A stretch of DNA of 64,000 nucleotides from NCBI GenBank assembly GCA_963728925.1, contig CAVSMB010000031.1, positions 124,001-188,000 of the forward strand, written 5' to 3'. Under the pieces are notes generated by a model. The model searched no databases, was not told the origin of the DNA, and was given only the letters and a program-made list of their open reading frames with translations. A program made the position numbers and the translations under genes. Positions within the stretch are counted from its first letter, which is position 1, and the number at the start of each line of letters is the position of its first letter. This document shows, piece by piece, positions 33,523 to 41,338 of this stretch. This DNA is from JBBPZA01 sp963728925. GTDB lineage: Bacteria; Actinomycetota; Thermoleophilia; Solirubrobacterales; Solirubrobacteraceae.

Positions 33523-35133
33523 ATGACCAGCACAGGGCTTAAGGAAATCGACGACCCCGATGCGAGGCGACTGGCCGAGCTGGGCTACAAGCAGGACCTC
33601 AGCCGTGCGTGGAGCGGGTTCCAGAACTTCGCGATCTCCTTCACGATCATCTCGATCCTCGCCGGCTGCTTCACGACCTACTACCAGGCGTGGAACAACG
33701 GCGGCCCGGTCGCGATCTCGTGGGGCTGGCCGCTCATCAGCTGCGCGATCCTCGTGATCGGCTTCTGCATGTCCGAGCTGGTCTCGGCCTTCCCGACGGC
33801 CGGCGGGCTGTACTGGTGGTCGGCCCGCCTGGGCGGTGCGGGATGGGCCTGGTTCACCGGGTGGATCAACATGGCCGGGCTCGTCGGCGTCACCGCCTCG
33901 GTCGTGTACGCGAGCGCCACCTTCGCCAACGCCGTCCTCGGCCTCTACGGGCTCGACCTCGGCTTCATCAACTTCGGCGACGACCAGCACCTCCTGACCG
34001 AGACGTTCGTGCTCTTCGCGCTCTTCCTCACCCTCCACTCGATCATCAACATCTTCACCTCGCACCTGGTCGCGATGTTCAACTCGATCTCGGTGTGGTG
34101 GCACGTGCTCGGCGTCGCGGTGATCGTCGTCGTCCTCATCATCGTGCCCGACAAGCACCAGAGCCTCAACTTCGTCTTCACCGAGCGCATCAACAACTCG
34201 GGCTTCAGCGGCGGGATGTACTGGTACTACGTGCTCCCGCTGGGCTTCCTGCTCACCCAGTACACGATCACCGGCTTCGACTCGTGCGCGCACATCTCCG
34301 AGGAGACGCACGGCGCCGCGGAGAACGCCGCCAAGGGTGTGTGGCGGTCGATCTTCTACTCGGCTCTCATCGGCTACGTCGTGCTGCTGGCCATCACCTT
34401 CGCAGCCAAGAACGTCGACGTGATCAACAGCGCCGACAACGGCTACGGGGCAGGCTCGGTCTTCGCCGTCCTCACGAGCGCGATGGGCACGAGCTGGGTC
34501 AAGCTGGTGCTCATCATCTCGACGGTCGGCCAGCTCTTCTGCGGCATGGCGTGCCTCACCAGCGCGTCGCGCATGTGCTTCGCGTTCAGCCGCGACGGCG
34601 CGGTGCCGGGGTGGCGGATCTGGAGTCGCGTCAACCGCGCGCGGGTACCGTCCTACGCGGTCATCTTCATGGCCGTCGCCGCGCTCGTTATCACGCTGCC
34701 CGCGCTCAAGGGCAACAGCGCCGGGGCCCCGGTCGCCTTCCTCGCGGTGGTCTCCATCACCGTGATCGGCCTCTACATCGCGTACGGGATCCCGATCTTC
34801 CTGCGCCTGCGGGCCGGAGACAGCTTCACCCCCGGGCCGTGGACGCTGGGCCGCAAGTACAAGGCCATGTGCACCTTCTCGGTCGTGTGGATCATCCTCA
34901 TCTCGATCCTCTTCTCGCTGCCGGTCGTCCCGGCCGGCGTGCCGTGGCGCGACGAGTTCGACTGGAGCGCGGTGAACTACGCGCCGCTTGCGGTCTTCGG
35001 GCTGATCCTGATCGTCGCGGTGTGGTGGCTCGTCTCCGCCCGCAAGACGTTCACCGGCCCGCGGCGGACCATCGAGATCGACGACGCGGCCCCGGGCGCG
35101 ATCGCGCCGGCGCCGACGGGGCCCTCCTCCTAG
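33523..35133 (+). CDS. APC-superfamily amino acid/amine permease
   Basis: A 536-residue permease with about twelve membrane helices, resembling the GABA/choline/ethanolamine-type transporters (AAT/BAT family). Typical parts are LGYKQDLSRAWSGFQNFAISFTI at the N-terminus (broken here by display), AGGLYWWSARLGG in helix 3, and TGFDSCAHISEETHGA, the intracellular loop signature. The ATG at 33523 is chosen because it stands six bases after GGAGGAG; a GTG at 33517 overlaps that site. It is divergent from the dimethylglycine-dehydrogenase-like gene, pointing to uptake of a methylated amine or amino acid. The TAG stop overlaps the stop of the next convergent gene in CTAG. Confidence 0.92.
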   Translation: MTSTGLKEIDDPDARRLAELGYKQDLSRAWSGFQNFAISFTIISILAGCFTTYYQAWNNGGPVAISWGWPLISCAILVIGFCMSELVSAFPTAGGLYWWSARLGGAGWAWFTGWINMAGLVGVTASVVYASATFANAVLGLYGLDLGFINFGDDQHLLTETFVLFALFLTLHSIINIFTSHLVAMFNSISVWWHVLGVAVIVVVLIIVPDKHQSLNFVFTERINNSGFSGGMYWYYVLPLGFLLTQYTITGFDSCAHISEETHGAAENAAKGVWRSIFYSALIGYVVLLAITFAAKNVDVINSADNGYGAGSVFAVLTSAMGTSWVKLVLIISTVGQLFCGMACLTSASRMCFAFSRDGAVPGWRIWSRVNRARVPSYAVIFMAVAALVITLPALKGNSAGAPVAFLAVVSITVIGLYIAYGIPIFLRLRAGDSFTPGPWTLGRKYKAMCTFSVVWIILISILFSLPVVPAGVPWRDEFDWSAVNYAPLAVFGLILIVAVWWLVSARKTFTGPRRTIEIDDAAPGAIAPAPTGPSS

Positions 35134-35924
35134 TCCGGGCCGGGTGCGCGGCCGGTCACGCCGCGCACCACCGCCGCCGTGAGGTCCGGGCGGCTGATCG
35201 GCCCGTTGTCGAGCTCCACCACGTGCGCCTCCGGGAGCACGCGGCGCATGCGGTCGGCCTGGTCGACGGGAAACCACGGGTTGCCGCCGTAGGCGAGGAT
35301 CCACAGGCGGTCGCCCAGCGCGAAGGGCTCGTCGGTCGACAGGTCGCCGACCCAGTCGCGCAGGCGCGTCGAGGCCGCCTCGGCGTCCGTGTAGGCGACC
35401 GCGCGGTCGATGCGCGCACGAACGTGCTCCTCCTCCATGGTCCCCGGACTGCCCGCGGTCATCATCGTCCGCACCCCCGCGCGCAGATCCGAGGACATCA
35501 GCGTGACGAAGGCCGAGAGGACCTGCGGGGAGCCGGCGAGGGCGTCGCTGCCGGCGGGCGTCAGGCCGAGCGCCGAGCCCGCGATGGCGACGAGGGCGGG
35601 CGCGAGCTCGGGACGCCGGGCGGCGAGCCGCGCCGCGCGGTTGTTGCCGTCGGAGACGCCGAGCAGCACGGCGGGCGTGCCGACCGCCTCAGCGACCGCC
35701 ACGAGGTCACCGTCGTCGGTCACCTCGTCGTACGGGCCCCTGCGGCTCGACGCGCCCGTCCCGCGCGGGTCGTAGGTCACGACGCGGTGGTCGCGAGCGA
35801 GATCGCCGATCAGCTCCTCATAGAGCGCCCGGTCGCCGATGAACTGGTTGACCAGCAGGACGGCCGGGCCGTCGCCCACCGCCTCCCACGCGAGCTGCGC
35901 CCCATCGGGGCGCACGAGCCTCAT
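35130..35924 (-). CDS. alpha/beta hydrolase, catalytic His not evident
   Basis: A 264-residue alpha/beta-hydrolase fold. The oxyanion region is VLLVNQFIGDR, the second strand gives VVTYDPRGTGAS, and the nucleophile elbow is LLGVSDGNN (GxSxG with Ser). The acid region could be in LWILAYGGNPWF. Near the C-terminus the usual GxxH with the catalytic His is replaced by ELDNGPISRPD, with the only nearby His in EAHVVEL. The enzyme may use another residue or be inactive. It is the third gene of the glnA-M20-hydrolase run, with its ATG overlapping the M20 stop. Confidence 0.82.
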   Translation of the reverse strand: MRLVRPDGAQLAWEAVGDGPAVLLVNQFIGDRALYEELIGDLARDHRVVTYDPRGTGASSRRGPYDEVTDDGDLVAVAEAVGTPAVLLGVSDGNNRAARLAARRPELAPALVAIAGSALGLTPAGSDALAGSPQVLSAFVTLMSSDLRAGVRTMMTAGSPGTMEEEHVRARIDRAVAYTDAEAASTRLRDWVGDLSTDEPFALGDRLWILAYGGNPWFPVDQADRMRRVLPEAHVVELDNGPISRPDLTAAVVRGVTGRAPGPD

Positions 35925-37069
35925 CGCGCCGCCTCGGTCTGGAGCAGCTCAGCGGCAAGCGCCAGCGCCACCTCGGCGCGCGGGCCGACCGACGAGCGGC
36001 GCACGAACTCGTCAGGATGATGCGCGCCGCCGCCGCGCGGGCCCAGCCCGTCGACGGTGCGGGCAACCGCGGTCGCCAGATGGCTCGCGTCGCTGGCGCC
36101 GCCCCGCTCGGAGGCGAGGATCCGCCGTCCCGCCCGGGCCGCCGCCGCCTCGAGGGCGGGCGCGACCAGGGCGCGCGTGTCCATCCCCGGCCACGAGCGG
36201 ACCTGGTCGGCCTCGAGGGTCACCCCGTCGAGCTCGGCGGGCACGCCGTCCAGGACGCGCGTGAGGGCGTCGAGCGAGTCGGCGCGGACGTCGACGAGCA
36301 GCTCGCCGGCGGCCGGCACCACGTTGAGCGCCTCTCCCGCGCGCATGACCGTCGGCACGACGGTGAGCCGCTCGGCGCCGGCGGGAGAATGCAGCGCGGC
36401 CAGGCGCTGGGCGACGGCGACCACGGCGAGCAGCGCGTTGCGGCCCTGGTGGGGAGCCGAGCCGGCGTGCGCGGCGCGGCCGGTGGCGCGGACGCGCACC
36501 GCGCCGGCCGCCTTGCGGCGGACGACCACCGCCTCCTCGCCCCCGCGGCGCTCGCCGGCCTCGAAGCACAGGCAGCCCTCCCAGCCGGCGAAGCGCGTCG
36601 CGTGGGCGAAGGGCGCCGTGCGCCATTCCTCGTCGACGACCAGCAGCAGCGCCGCCTGGGCGAAGCTCTCGGGGCGAGCGGCCAGGGCGCGCAGCACCCC
36701 GAGCGAGAGCACGACGCCGCCCTTCATGTCGATCGTCCCCGAGCCTGTCAGGCGCTCGCCGCCCTCCGACCGCTCGACCGGCCGGTGCTCGGCATGGGCC
36801 ACGACGGTGTCGAGATGGCCGAGCAGCAGCAGACGGCCGGCCCCGGTTCCGTGGAGCGTCGCGAGAAGGTCGGGCGCGTGCGCGAGCGAGGAGCACGGCA
36901 GCCGCTCGACGCGGGCGTCGTCCGGGAGCGCCAGGGTGGCCACGGCGATCGCCTCCTCGGCCGCGCGGGCATCGCCGCTGGGCGAGGAGACGCCGACGAG
37001 CGCCTCGAGCTCACGCTCGAAGCGCCGCTCGATCTCGTCGGCGGAGCCGGCGATCCAGGGCTCAGGCAC
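35921..37069 (-). CDS. M20-family metallopeptidase/amidohydrolase
   Basis: A 382-residue zinc-dependent amidohydrolase of the ArgE/DapE/carboxypeptidase-G2 group. Metal ligands and the catalytic base are visible: LLLGHLDTV (His and Asp), SGTIDMKGG (bridging Asp), VVDEEW (catalytic Glu and metal Glu), CFEAGE and GGASDASHLA. The lid domain lies between about 175 and 285, with GRAAHAGSAPHQGRNAL at its start. A GTG at 37069 lies 14 bases after the glnA stop. Placement after a glutamine synthetase and near amine-use genes suggests hydrolysis of an acyl- or glutamyl-amide; the substrate is unproven. Confidence 0.9.
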   Translation of the reverse strand: MPEPWIAGSADEIERRFERELEALVGVSSPSGDARAAEEAIAVATLALPDDARVERLPCSSLAHAPDLLATLHGTGAGRLLLLGHLDTVVAHAEHRPVERSEGGERLTGSGTIDMKGGVVLSLGVLRALAARPESFAQAALLLVVDEEWRTAPFAHATRFAGWEGCLCFEAGERRGGEEAVVVRRKAAGAVRVRATGRAAHAGSAPHQGRNALLAVVAVAQRLAALHSPAGAERLTVVPTVMRAGEALNVVPAAGELLVDVRADSLDALTRVLDGVPAELDGVTLEADQVRSWPGMDTRALVAPALEAAAARAGRRILASERGGASDASHLATAVARTVDGLGPRGGGAHHPDEFVRRSSVGPRAEVALALAAELLQTEAAR

Positions 37070-37083
37070 TCGCGCCGTTGCGC

Positions 37084-38421
37084 TCAGAGCACCGGCAAGT
37101 AGCGCTGGAGCTCCCAGGGGGTCACCTGCACGCGGTAGTCCTCCCACTCCTGGCGCTTGATCTCGATGTAGCGGTTGAACATGTGCTCGCCCAGGCAGCG
37201 CAGCACGAGCTCTGATTCCGAGGTCAGCTCGATGGCCTCGCCGAGCGTCTCGGGCAGCTGCTCGATGCCGAGCCGCCGGCGATCGTCGGGCGAGAGGTGG
37301 TAGAGGTTCTTCTCCATCGGCTCGGGCAGCTCGTAGCCCTTCTCGATGCCCTCCAGGCCGGCGTGCAGGAGCACGGCGAAGGTGAGGTAGGGATTGCACG
37401 CGGGGTCGGGGCAGCGCAGCTCCATGCGCGTGGCCTGCTCCTTGCCTGGGTGGTAGAGCGGCACGCGGACGAGCGCCGAGCGGTTGCGACGCGACCATGC
37501 GCAGTAGACCGGCGCCTCGTAGCCGGGGACCAGACGCTTGTAGGAGTTCACCCACTGGGCGAAGATCGAGCAGATCTCGCGCGCGTGGCGCAGCTGCCCG
37601 GCGATGAAGGCCTTGCCGACGTCGGACAGGAAGTACTGGTCGTCGGCGTCGTAGAAGGCGTTGGCGCCCTCGTGGAAGAGCGACTGGTGGGTGTGCATCC
37701 CCGAGCCGTTCTCGCCGAACAGCGGCTTGGGCATGAAGGTGGCGTGGTAGCCGTACTTGAGCGCGTACTCCTTGACCGTGATGCGGTAGGTCATGCAGTC
37801 GTCGGCCATCTTCAGCGCGTCGGCGTAGCGCATGTCGATCTCGTGCTGGCTGGGCCCGACCTCGTGGTGGGTGTACTCCACGTGGATCCCGAGCTGCTCG
37901 AGGGCGAGCACGGTCTCGCGGCGCAGGTCCGACCCGGCGTCCAGCGTGGTGAGGTCGAAGTAGCCGCCCTCGTCGAGGACCTCGGTGGACTTCGAGTCGC
38001 GGAAGTAGAAGTACTCGAGCTCGGGGCCGACGTTGAAGCGGTCGAAGCCGATCGAGCTCGCGCGTTCCAGGGCGCGTCGCAGCACGTAGCGCGGATCGCC
38101 CTCGTAAGGCTCGCGCTCGGGGGTGACGACGTCGCAGAACATCCGCCCGACGCCCTGCTCGGCCGGCCGCCAGGGCAGCGGCTTGAAGGTGGACGCATCG
38201 GGCATCGCGATCATGTCGGACTCCTCGATCGCGTTGAAGCCGGTGATCGAGGAGCCGTCGAAGCCCATGCCGCCCTCGAACGCGTTCTCGAGCTCGTCGC
38301 GGTTGATCGAGAACGACTTCAGCTGCCCGAGGATGTCGGTGAACCACATGCGGATGAAGCGCAGATTCAGGTCCTCGACCTGCGCCTTGACGTCGTCGGC
38401 GGTCTGGGGCTGATCGGCCAC
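37084..38421 (-). CDS. glnA: type I glutamine synthetase
   Basis: A 445-residue GSI enzyme that joins glutamate and ammonia with ATP. The start GTG at 38421 follows AGGA by five bases. The N-terminal beta-grasp has the ammonia-site segment MGFDGSSITGF and EESDMIAMPD. The ATP and glutamate sites show NVGPELEYFYF, EVGPSQHEIDMRYADAL, FGENGSGMHTHQSL, NSYKRLVPGYEAPVY and RMELRCPDPACNPY. The conserved Asp and Ser of FDGSSI fit real ammonia use rather than an amine-ligating GS-like protein. Length fits the alpha subtype; a Tyr occurs in NLYHLSPDD, near the adenylylation site of the beta subtype. It leads an operon with the M20 enzyme and the hydrolase. Confidence 0.95.
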   Translation of the reverse strand: MADQPQTADDVKAQVEDLNLRFIRMWFTDILGQLKSFSINRDELENAFEGGMGFDGSSITGFNAIEESDMIAMPDASTFKPLPWRPAEQGVGRMFCDVVTPEREPYEGDPRYVLRRALERASSIGFDRFNVGPELEYFYFRDSKSTEVLDEGGYFDLTTLDAGSDLRRETVLALEQLGIHVEYTHHEVGPSQHEIDMRYADALKMADDCMTYRITVKEYALKYGYHATFMPKPLFGENGSGMHTHQSLFHEGANAFYDADDQYFLSDVGKAFIAGQLRHAREICSIFAQWVNSYKRLVPGYEAPVYCAWSRRNRSALVRVPLYHPGKEQATRMELRCPDPACNPYLTFAVLLHAGLEGIEKGYELPEPMEKNLYHLSPDDRRRLGIEQLPETLGEAIELTSESELVLRCLGEHMFNRYIEIKRQEWEDYRVQVTPWELQRYLPVL

Positions 38422-38500
38422 GGCGATCCTCCGGTCGGGGGGCGGGCGTGCTGGTCCGAGTCGCGAGACTATCGTCGCGCGACGTGGCTTGACCGGCGGC

Positions 38501-38908
38501 TCAACGCAGCCAGCGCCGCGCCCACGCCTGGATCTCGACGACGACGGGCTCGAGCTGCTCGCCGGCCTCGGTGAGCGCGTACTCGACGCGGAGCGGGGGC
38601 CGGTCACGGACCGTGCGGAGCACCAGGCCGCGGGCCTCGAGCTCCTTGATCCGCTCGGAGAGGAGCCGGTCCGAGAGCTCGGGGACGGCCTGGCCGATCT
38701 CCGAGAAGCGCAGCGGCCCGTCGGCGGCGAGCATCACCTGGAGGATGGCCCCCGTCCAGCGCTTGCCGATGAACTCGACGGCCTCGTGGTAGTAGGGGCA
38801 GCAGCCCGACTCGCCGGCGGTCGCGCTCGCCGAACGATCGCTCCTTGCGCCCGCGCTCCTGCCGACCGCCGTCGTCGTGACGACGATGTGGCGCGTCCGG
38901 GCCGGCAT
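38501..38908 (-). CDS. HxlR-family transcription regulator
   Basis: A 135-residue winged-helix regulator. The Cys-containing N-terminal motif is GCCPYYHEAVEFIGKRWTG, followed by LRFSEIGQAVPELSDRLLSERIKELEARGLV and VEYALTEAGEQL. HxlR proteins often sense electrophiles or redox change through a Cys before the helix-turn-helix. ATG 38908 is chosen; it lies seven bases after the AhpD-like gene, so they form an operon. A palindrome upstream of that operon at 39503-39517 is a reasonable self-regulation site. Confidence 0.9.
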   Translation of the reverse strand: MPARTRHIVVTTTAVGRSAGARSDRSASATAGESGCCPYYHEAVEFIGKRWTGAILQVMLAADGPLRFSEIGQAVPELSDRLLSERIKELEARGLVLRTVRDRPPLRVEYALTEAGEQLEPVVVEIQAWARRWLR

Positions 38909-38915
38909 CGACCGC

Positions 38916-39485
38916 CTAGGCCGCCCGCAGCCGGGCCGTACGGGCCTCCTCGGCCGAGCCGTCCACCGGCACGTCGCCCGCGACGTTGACCAGCGCGGTG
39001 AAGCTCTCGAGCGAGAGGTAGGCGATCGCCTCGAGGATCTCCTCGTCGCTCCAGCCTGCCTCGCGCGTCTCCTCGTGGACGTGCACGGGCGGGCGACCCT
39101 GCTTCTCGAGGAGGATCCGGAGATAGCGCAGCAGCGCCGCCTCGTGCTCGTCGCGCGAATCGAACTCCCGCGCGAGCGAGATCTCGTCGAGCGAGAGCCC
39201 CGCGGCCCGTGCGGCGCGCTCGTGCAGCGCGATGCCGGGCTTGGACCGGTAGTGGTCGGCGACGGCGAGCGCGATGCGCTCGAGCGTGAGCAGCCCGAGC
39301 TTGCCGTGACGCAGCTCGGAGCGGAAGCGCGCGTAGCCACGCAGGGCGGCCGGCGACCCGGCCAGCACGCCGAGGAAGTTGGGCAGCTGACCGCCGCTGG
39401 CAAGCGCACCCTTGAGCACCGGCATCGAGGCCTCGGGAGCGGTCAGGTCGTCGTGGATGTGGAACCGGCTCATCGTCGTCTTCAT
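38916..39485 (-). CDS. carboxymuconolactone-decarboxylase-family protein without CxxC
   Basis: A 189-residue helical protein of the CMD/AhpD superfamily: GGQLPNFLGVLAGSPAALRGYARF, then LGLLTLERIALAVADHYRS, a later SLDEISLAREF and an EEILEAIAYLSLESFTALVN helix. The active motif of AhpD-like peroxidase partners, CxxC, should follow VADHYRS but reads SKPGIAL, so no redox Cys exist. The function is unclear. It shares an operon with an HxlR regulator. The start could be ATG 39485 or 39473; the first is used. Confidence 0.78.
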   Translation of the reverse strand: MKTTMSRFHIHDDLTAPEASMPVLKGALASGGQLPNFLGVLAGSPAALRGYARFRSELRHGKLGLLTLERIALAVADHYRSKPGIALHERAARAAGLSLDEISLAREFDSRDEHEAALLRYLRILLEKQGRPPVHVHEETREAGWSDEEILEAIAYLSLESFTALVNVAGDVPVDGSAEEARTARLRAA

Positions 39486-39502
39486 GTGGCCACCAGTCGG
39501 GT

Positions 39503-39517
39503 CTTACCTAGAGTAAG
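39503..39517 (-). promoter_or_regulatory. CTTAC-N5-GTAAG palindrome, candidate HxlR operator
   Basis: A perfect 5-bp inverted repeat with a 5-base centre, 18 bases before the AhpD-like start, in a short AT-richer stretch. HxlR regulators commonly bind short palindromes in front of the gene next to them. Confidence 0.45.
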
Positions 39518-39660
39518 TGTACCCGCGAGAGAGTTCGTCGGGACAGCAGAAGGAGATCTCTACGACGAGGCCCCCCTACCGGTTATACGCCGTCCGCTAA
39601 AGGGCAGTTCAGGCCCGGGGAACGTCCCGATGAACGGCCGGTCAGGCGCGGAAGAACGGC

Positions 39661-40521
39661 TCAGTAGAGCGCCCGGACAGGGCCCGATCCGCCGAAGCCC
39701 AGGACGCGGGCCGCGGAGGCCGTCAGGTCGAGCACGAAACCGGCGGTGTAGGGCCCACGGTCGACTACCGCGACGGTGAGGAAGCGCCCTTGGAATGACA
39801 GCACGACCGGGGTGCCGCACGGCAGCGTCCGGTGGGCCACGCCGCGCAGCGTGGTGCTCATCGTCTGCCCGCAGGCGGTGCGGTTGCCGTAGAACCCGGG
39901 CCCGTACCACGTCGAGTTCGCCGCGCGCATGCGGCGGCGCGCCAGCGCGTCGCGGGTGGTTGGGCCGACGCGGCCGTCGCCCTTCAGGCCGGCGTCGCGC
40001 TGGAAGCGGCGCACGGCGCGAGCGGTGGAGGCGTCGAAGGCGCCGTTAGGACCGAGTCCGAGCAGCCGCTGCAGGGTGCGCACGTCGCGGCCGCGCATGC
40101 CCCGCTGCACGGTGCGCGCCCCGAGGTCGTTGGTGAAGTAGCGCCGGCTGACCTTCTTGCGGGCGGGTCTGTCGCCGCGGCGGCACGACCTGCGGCGGGC
40201 GAGCAGCGCCCGCGCGGTGGCCCGACCCACGATCCCGTCGGCGCGCAGGCAGCGCGAGCGCTGATAGCGGACCACCGCGACCTTCGTCGCAGGCCCGAAG
40301 CGCCCGTCGACGGGCCGGCTGAAGAAGCTCAAGCGCTTGAGCCGGATCTGCACCGCCCGGACGTCGGCGCCCGACTTTCCGAGCTTCAGCGTCCGCTCTC
40401 CGAGGCTCGCGGCCTTGCCCGAGGCGGCGGCGACGAGCAACAGCAGCAGCCCCATGAGGAGCGCCACCAGCGCGACACGGTCGGGCCGGTCGATCACCGG
40501 CCGGCCCGTCTGACCGGACAC
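39661..40521 (-). CDS. secreted cell-wall protein: two peptidoglycan-binding domains and an RlpA-like barrel
   Basis: A 286-residue protein. A membrane/signal segment (VALVALLMGLLLLLVAAASG) comes first. Two PG_binding_1 domains follow: LKLGKSGADVRAVQIRLKRL with VDGRFGPATKVAVVRYQRS, and VQRGMRGRDVRTLQRLLG with FDASTARAVRRFQRDAG. The last 90 residues are an RlpA-like double-psi barrel: STWYGPGFYGNRTACGQ, HRTLPCGTPVVL and VVDRGPYTAGFVLDLT. It is likely a wall lytic or remodelling factor. The GTG at 40521 is the only suitable in-frame start. The leader holds a cyclic-di-AMP riboswitch about 80 bases upstream, as for many actinobacterial wall hydrolases. Confidence 0.92.
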   Translation of the reverse strand: MSGQTGRPVIDRPDRVALVALLMGLLLLLVAAASGKAASLGERTLKLGKSGADVRAVQIRLKRLSFFSRPVDGRFGPATKVAVVRYQRSRCLRADGIVGRATARALLARRRSCRRGDRPARKKVSRRYFTNDLGARTVQRGMRGRDVRTLQRLLGLGPNGAFDASTARAVRRFQRDAGLKGDGRVGPTTRDALARRRMRAANSTWYGPGFYGNRTACGQTMSTTLRGVAHRTLPCGTPVVLSFQGRFLTVAVVDRGPYTAGFVLDLTASAARVLGFGGSGPVRALY

Positions 40522-40599
40522 CGCGCCGATCCGCCTTGTACGGGGGGCCGCCCGCCGTCATGCGGCCGCGGTCCGTGCACGGCGAGCGCCATCGTCATC

Positions 40600-40740
40600 C
40601 CTCCTCGGAGGCTTACGGGGTTAGCTGACGGGCTCGCGCGAAAGGAGCTGCGCTATCTCGGCGACGCAGGGCGCCGACGCGAGAATTCGCCCCGGGACTG
40701 GTGGGTCCCCCGCTTCCGGCCGATGCCGGAATTCAGCGGT
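40600..40740 (-). promoter_or_regulatory. cyclic-di-AMP riboswitch (ydaO/yuaA motif)
   Basis: On the minus strand the conserved blocks come in order: CGGCCGGAAGCGGGGGACCC near 40705-40725, GGGGCGAATT near 40683-40693, GCGCCCTGCG near 40668, then GAGCCCGTCAGCTAACC and CCGTAAGC near 40610-40635. This matches the ydaO consensus both in sequence and spacing, including the pair of pseudosymmetric GGGGGACCC and CCCGTCAGCTAACC parts. It controls the wall protein at 39661-40521. In known cases ligand binding turns expression off. Confidence 0.92.
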
Positions 40741-40755
40741 ATGAACGTTGATTCG

Positions 40756-40783
40756 AGCCTATCAGCGCGGAAGAGCCCGCAAA
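40756..40783 (-). promoter_or_regulatory. putative promoter of the riboswitch transcript
   Basis: Minus-strand TTTGCG (40778-40783), 16-base spacer and TAGGCT (40756-40761). Transcription would begin near 40750, just before the riboswitch. Moderate match only. Confidence 0.4.
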
Positions 40784-40836
40784 TGAGCGGCTTTGTTATG
40801 ACAAGCCCGAGGGGGCCGGGGCTCAGCCCTCCGGCG

Positions 40837-40948
40837 GTCCAGCGCCCGGACGGTGCAGCGCCCGGAGAGTGCAGCGCCCGGAGAGTGCAGCGCCCGGAGA
40901 GTGCAGCGCCCGGAGAGTGCAGCGCGCGGAGAGTGCAGCGCGCGGGGC
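40837..40948. repeat. 16-bp tandem repeat, about seven copies
   Basis: Units GTGCAGCGCCCGGAGA run from 40853 with exact 16-base spacing to 40948 (six copies, the last two with small changes) and one degraded copy before. Weaker relics continue to about 41000. The array fills the space between the riboswitch promoter and the end of the DksA-like gene. It is not CRISPR: there are no spacers. Confidence 0.95.
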
Positions 40949-41000
40949 GGCTCAGCGAGCGGAGGGTTCGCGCCCGGAGGGGTTCAGCGCCCGGAGGGGC

Positions 41001-41336
41001 TCACGGTCCGAGTCGCGCCTGTTCCTCGACGGTGCGCTCCGCCCACGGGATCGCCTCGAGGCGCGCGTCCGGGATCGGCTCGCCGCTCTGGACCGACACG
41101 CCGTACGTGCCCTCTTCGAGCCGTCGCTCGGCGCGGTCGATCGCGGCGAGCTCCTCGCGCAGCCGCGTGGCGATCCCCTCGTCACGCTCGTTCTCGTAGA
41201 GCTCTGTGCCCTCGTCGGCGAGGTGCTGGTCGACGTGGCTGAGCTCGTCGTCGTCGCCGCGACCGAGACCTGCGAGCTCGCGTTGGATGCGCTCGCGCTC
41301 GCCTCGCAGCAGCTCGGCGGCGCGCTCCGGGTCCAT
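41001..41336 (-). CDS. DksA/TraR-like protein lacking all zinc cysteines
   Basis: A 111-residue protein with the DksA/TraR layout: an N-terminal helical hairpin (AAELLRGERERIQRELAGL with ELSHVDQHLADEGTELYENERD), a second helix LREELAAIDRAERRLEEGTYG and the former zinc finger. In the finger YGxCxxCGxPIPxxRLxAxP...C..C, each Cys is replaced: YGVSVQSGEPIP, then AERTVEEQARL. The GEPIPxxRLEAIP core remains. Such proteins may still bind RNA polymerase's secondary channel without zinc. It starts two bases after the cytochrome c stop, so it is co-transcribed with it. Confidence 0.85.
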   Translation of the reverse strand: MDPERAAELLRGERERIQRELAGLGRGDDDELSHVDQHLADEGTELYENERDEGIATRLREELAAIDRAERRLEEGTYGVSVQSGEPIPDARLEAIPWAERTVEEQARLGP

Positions 41337-41338
41337 GC

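Noticed and set aside
37084..38421. Gamma-glutamyl-amine (PuuA-like) synthetase
   Set aside because: The ammonia-site Asp and Ser in FDGSS are kept, as in true glutamine synthetase, although the neighbours deal with amines.
40837..40948. CRISPR array
   Set aside because: Units are directly adjacent with no spacers and no cas genes are near.
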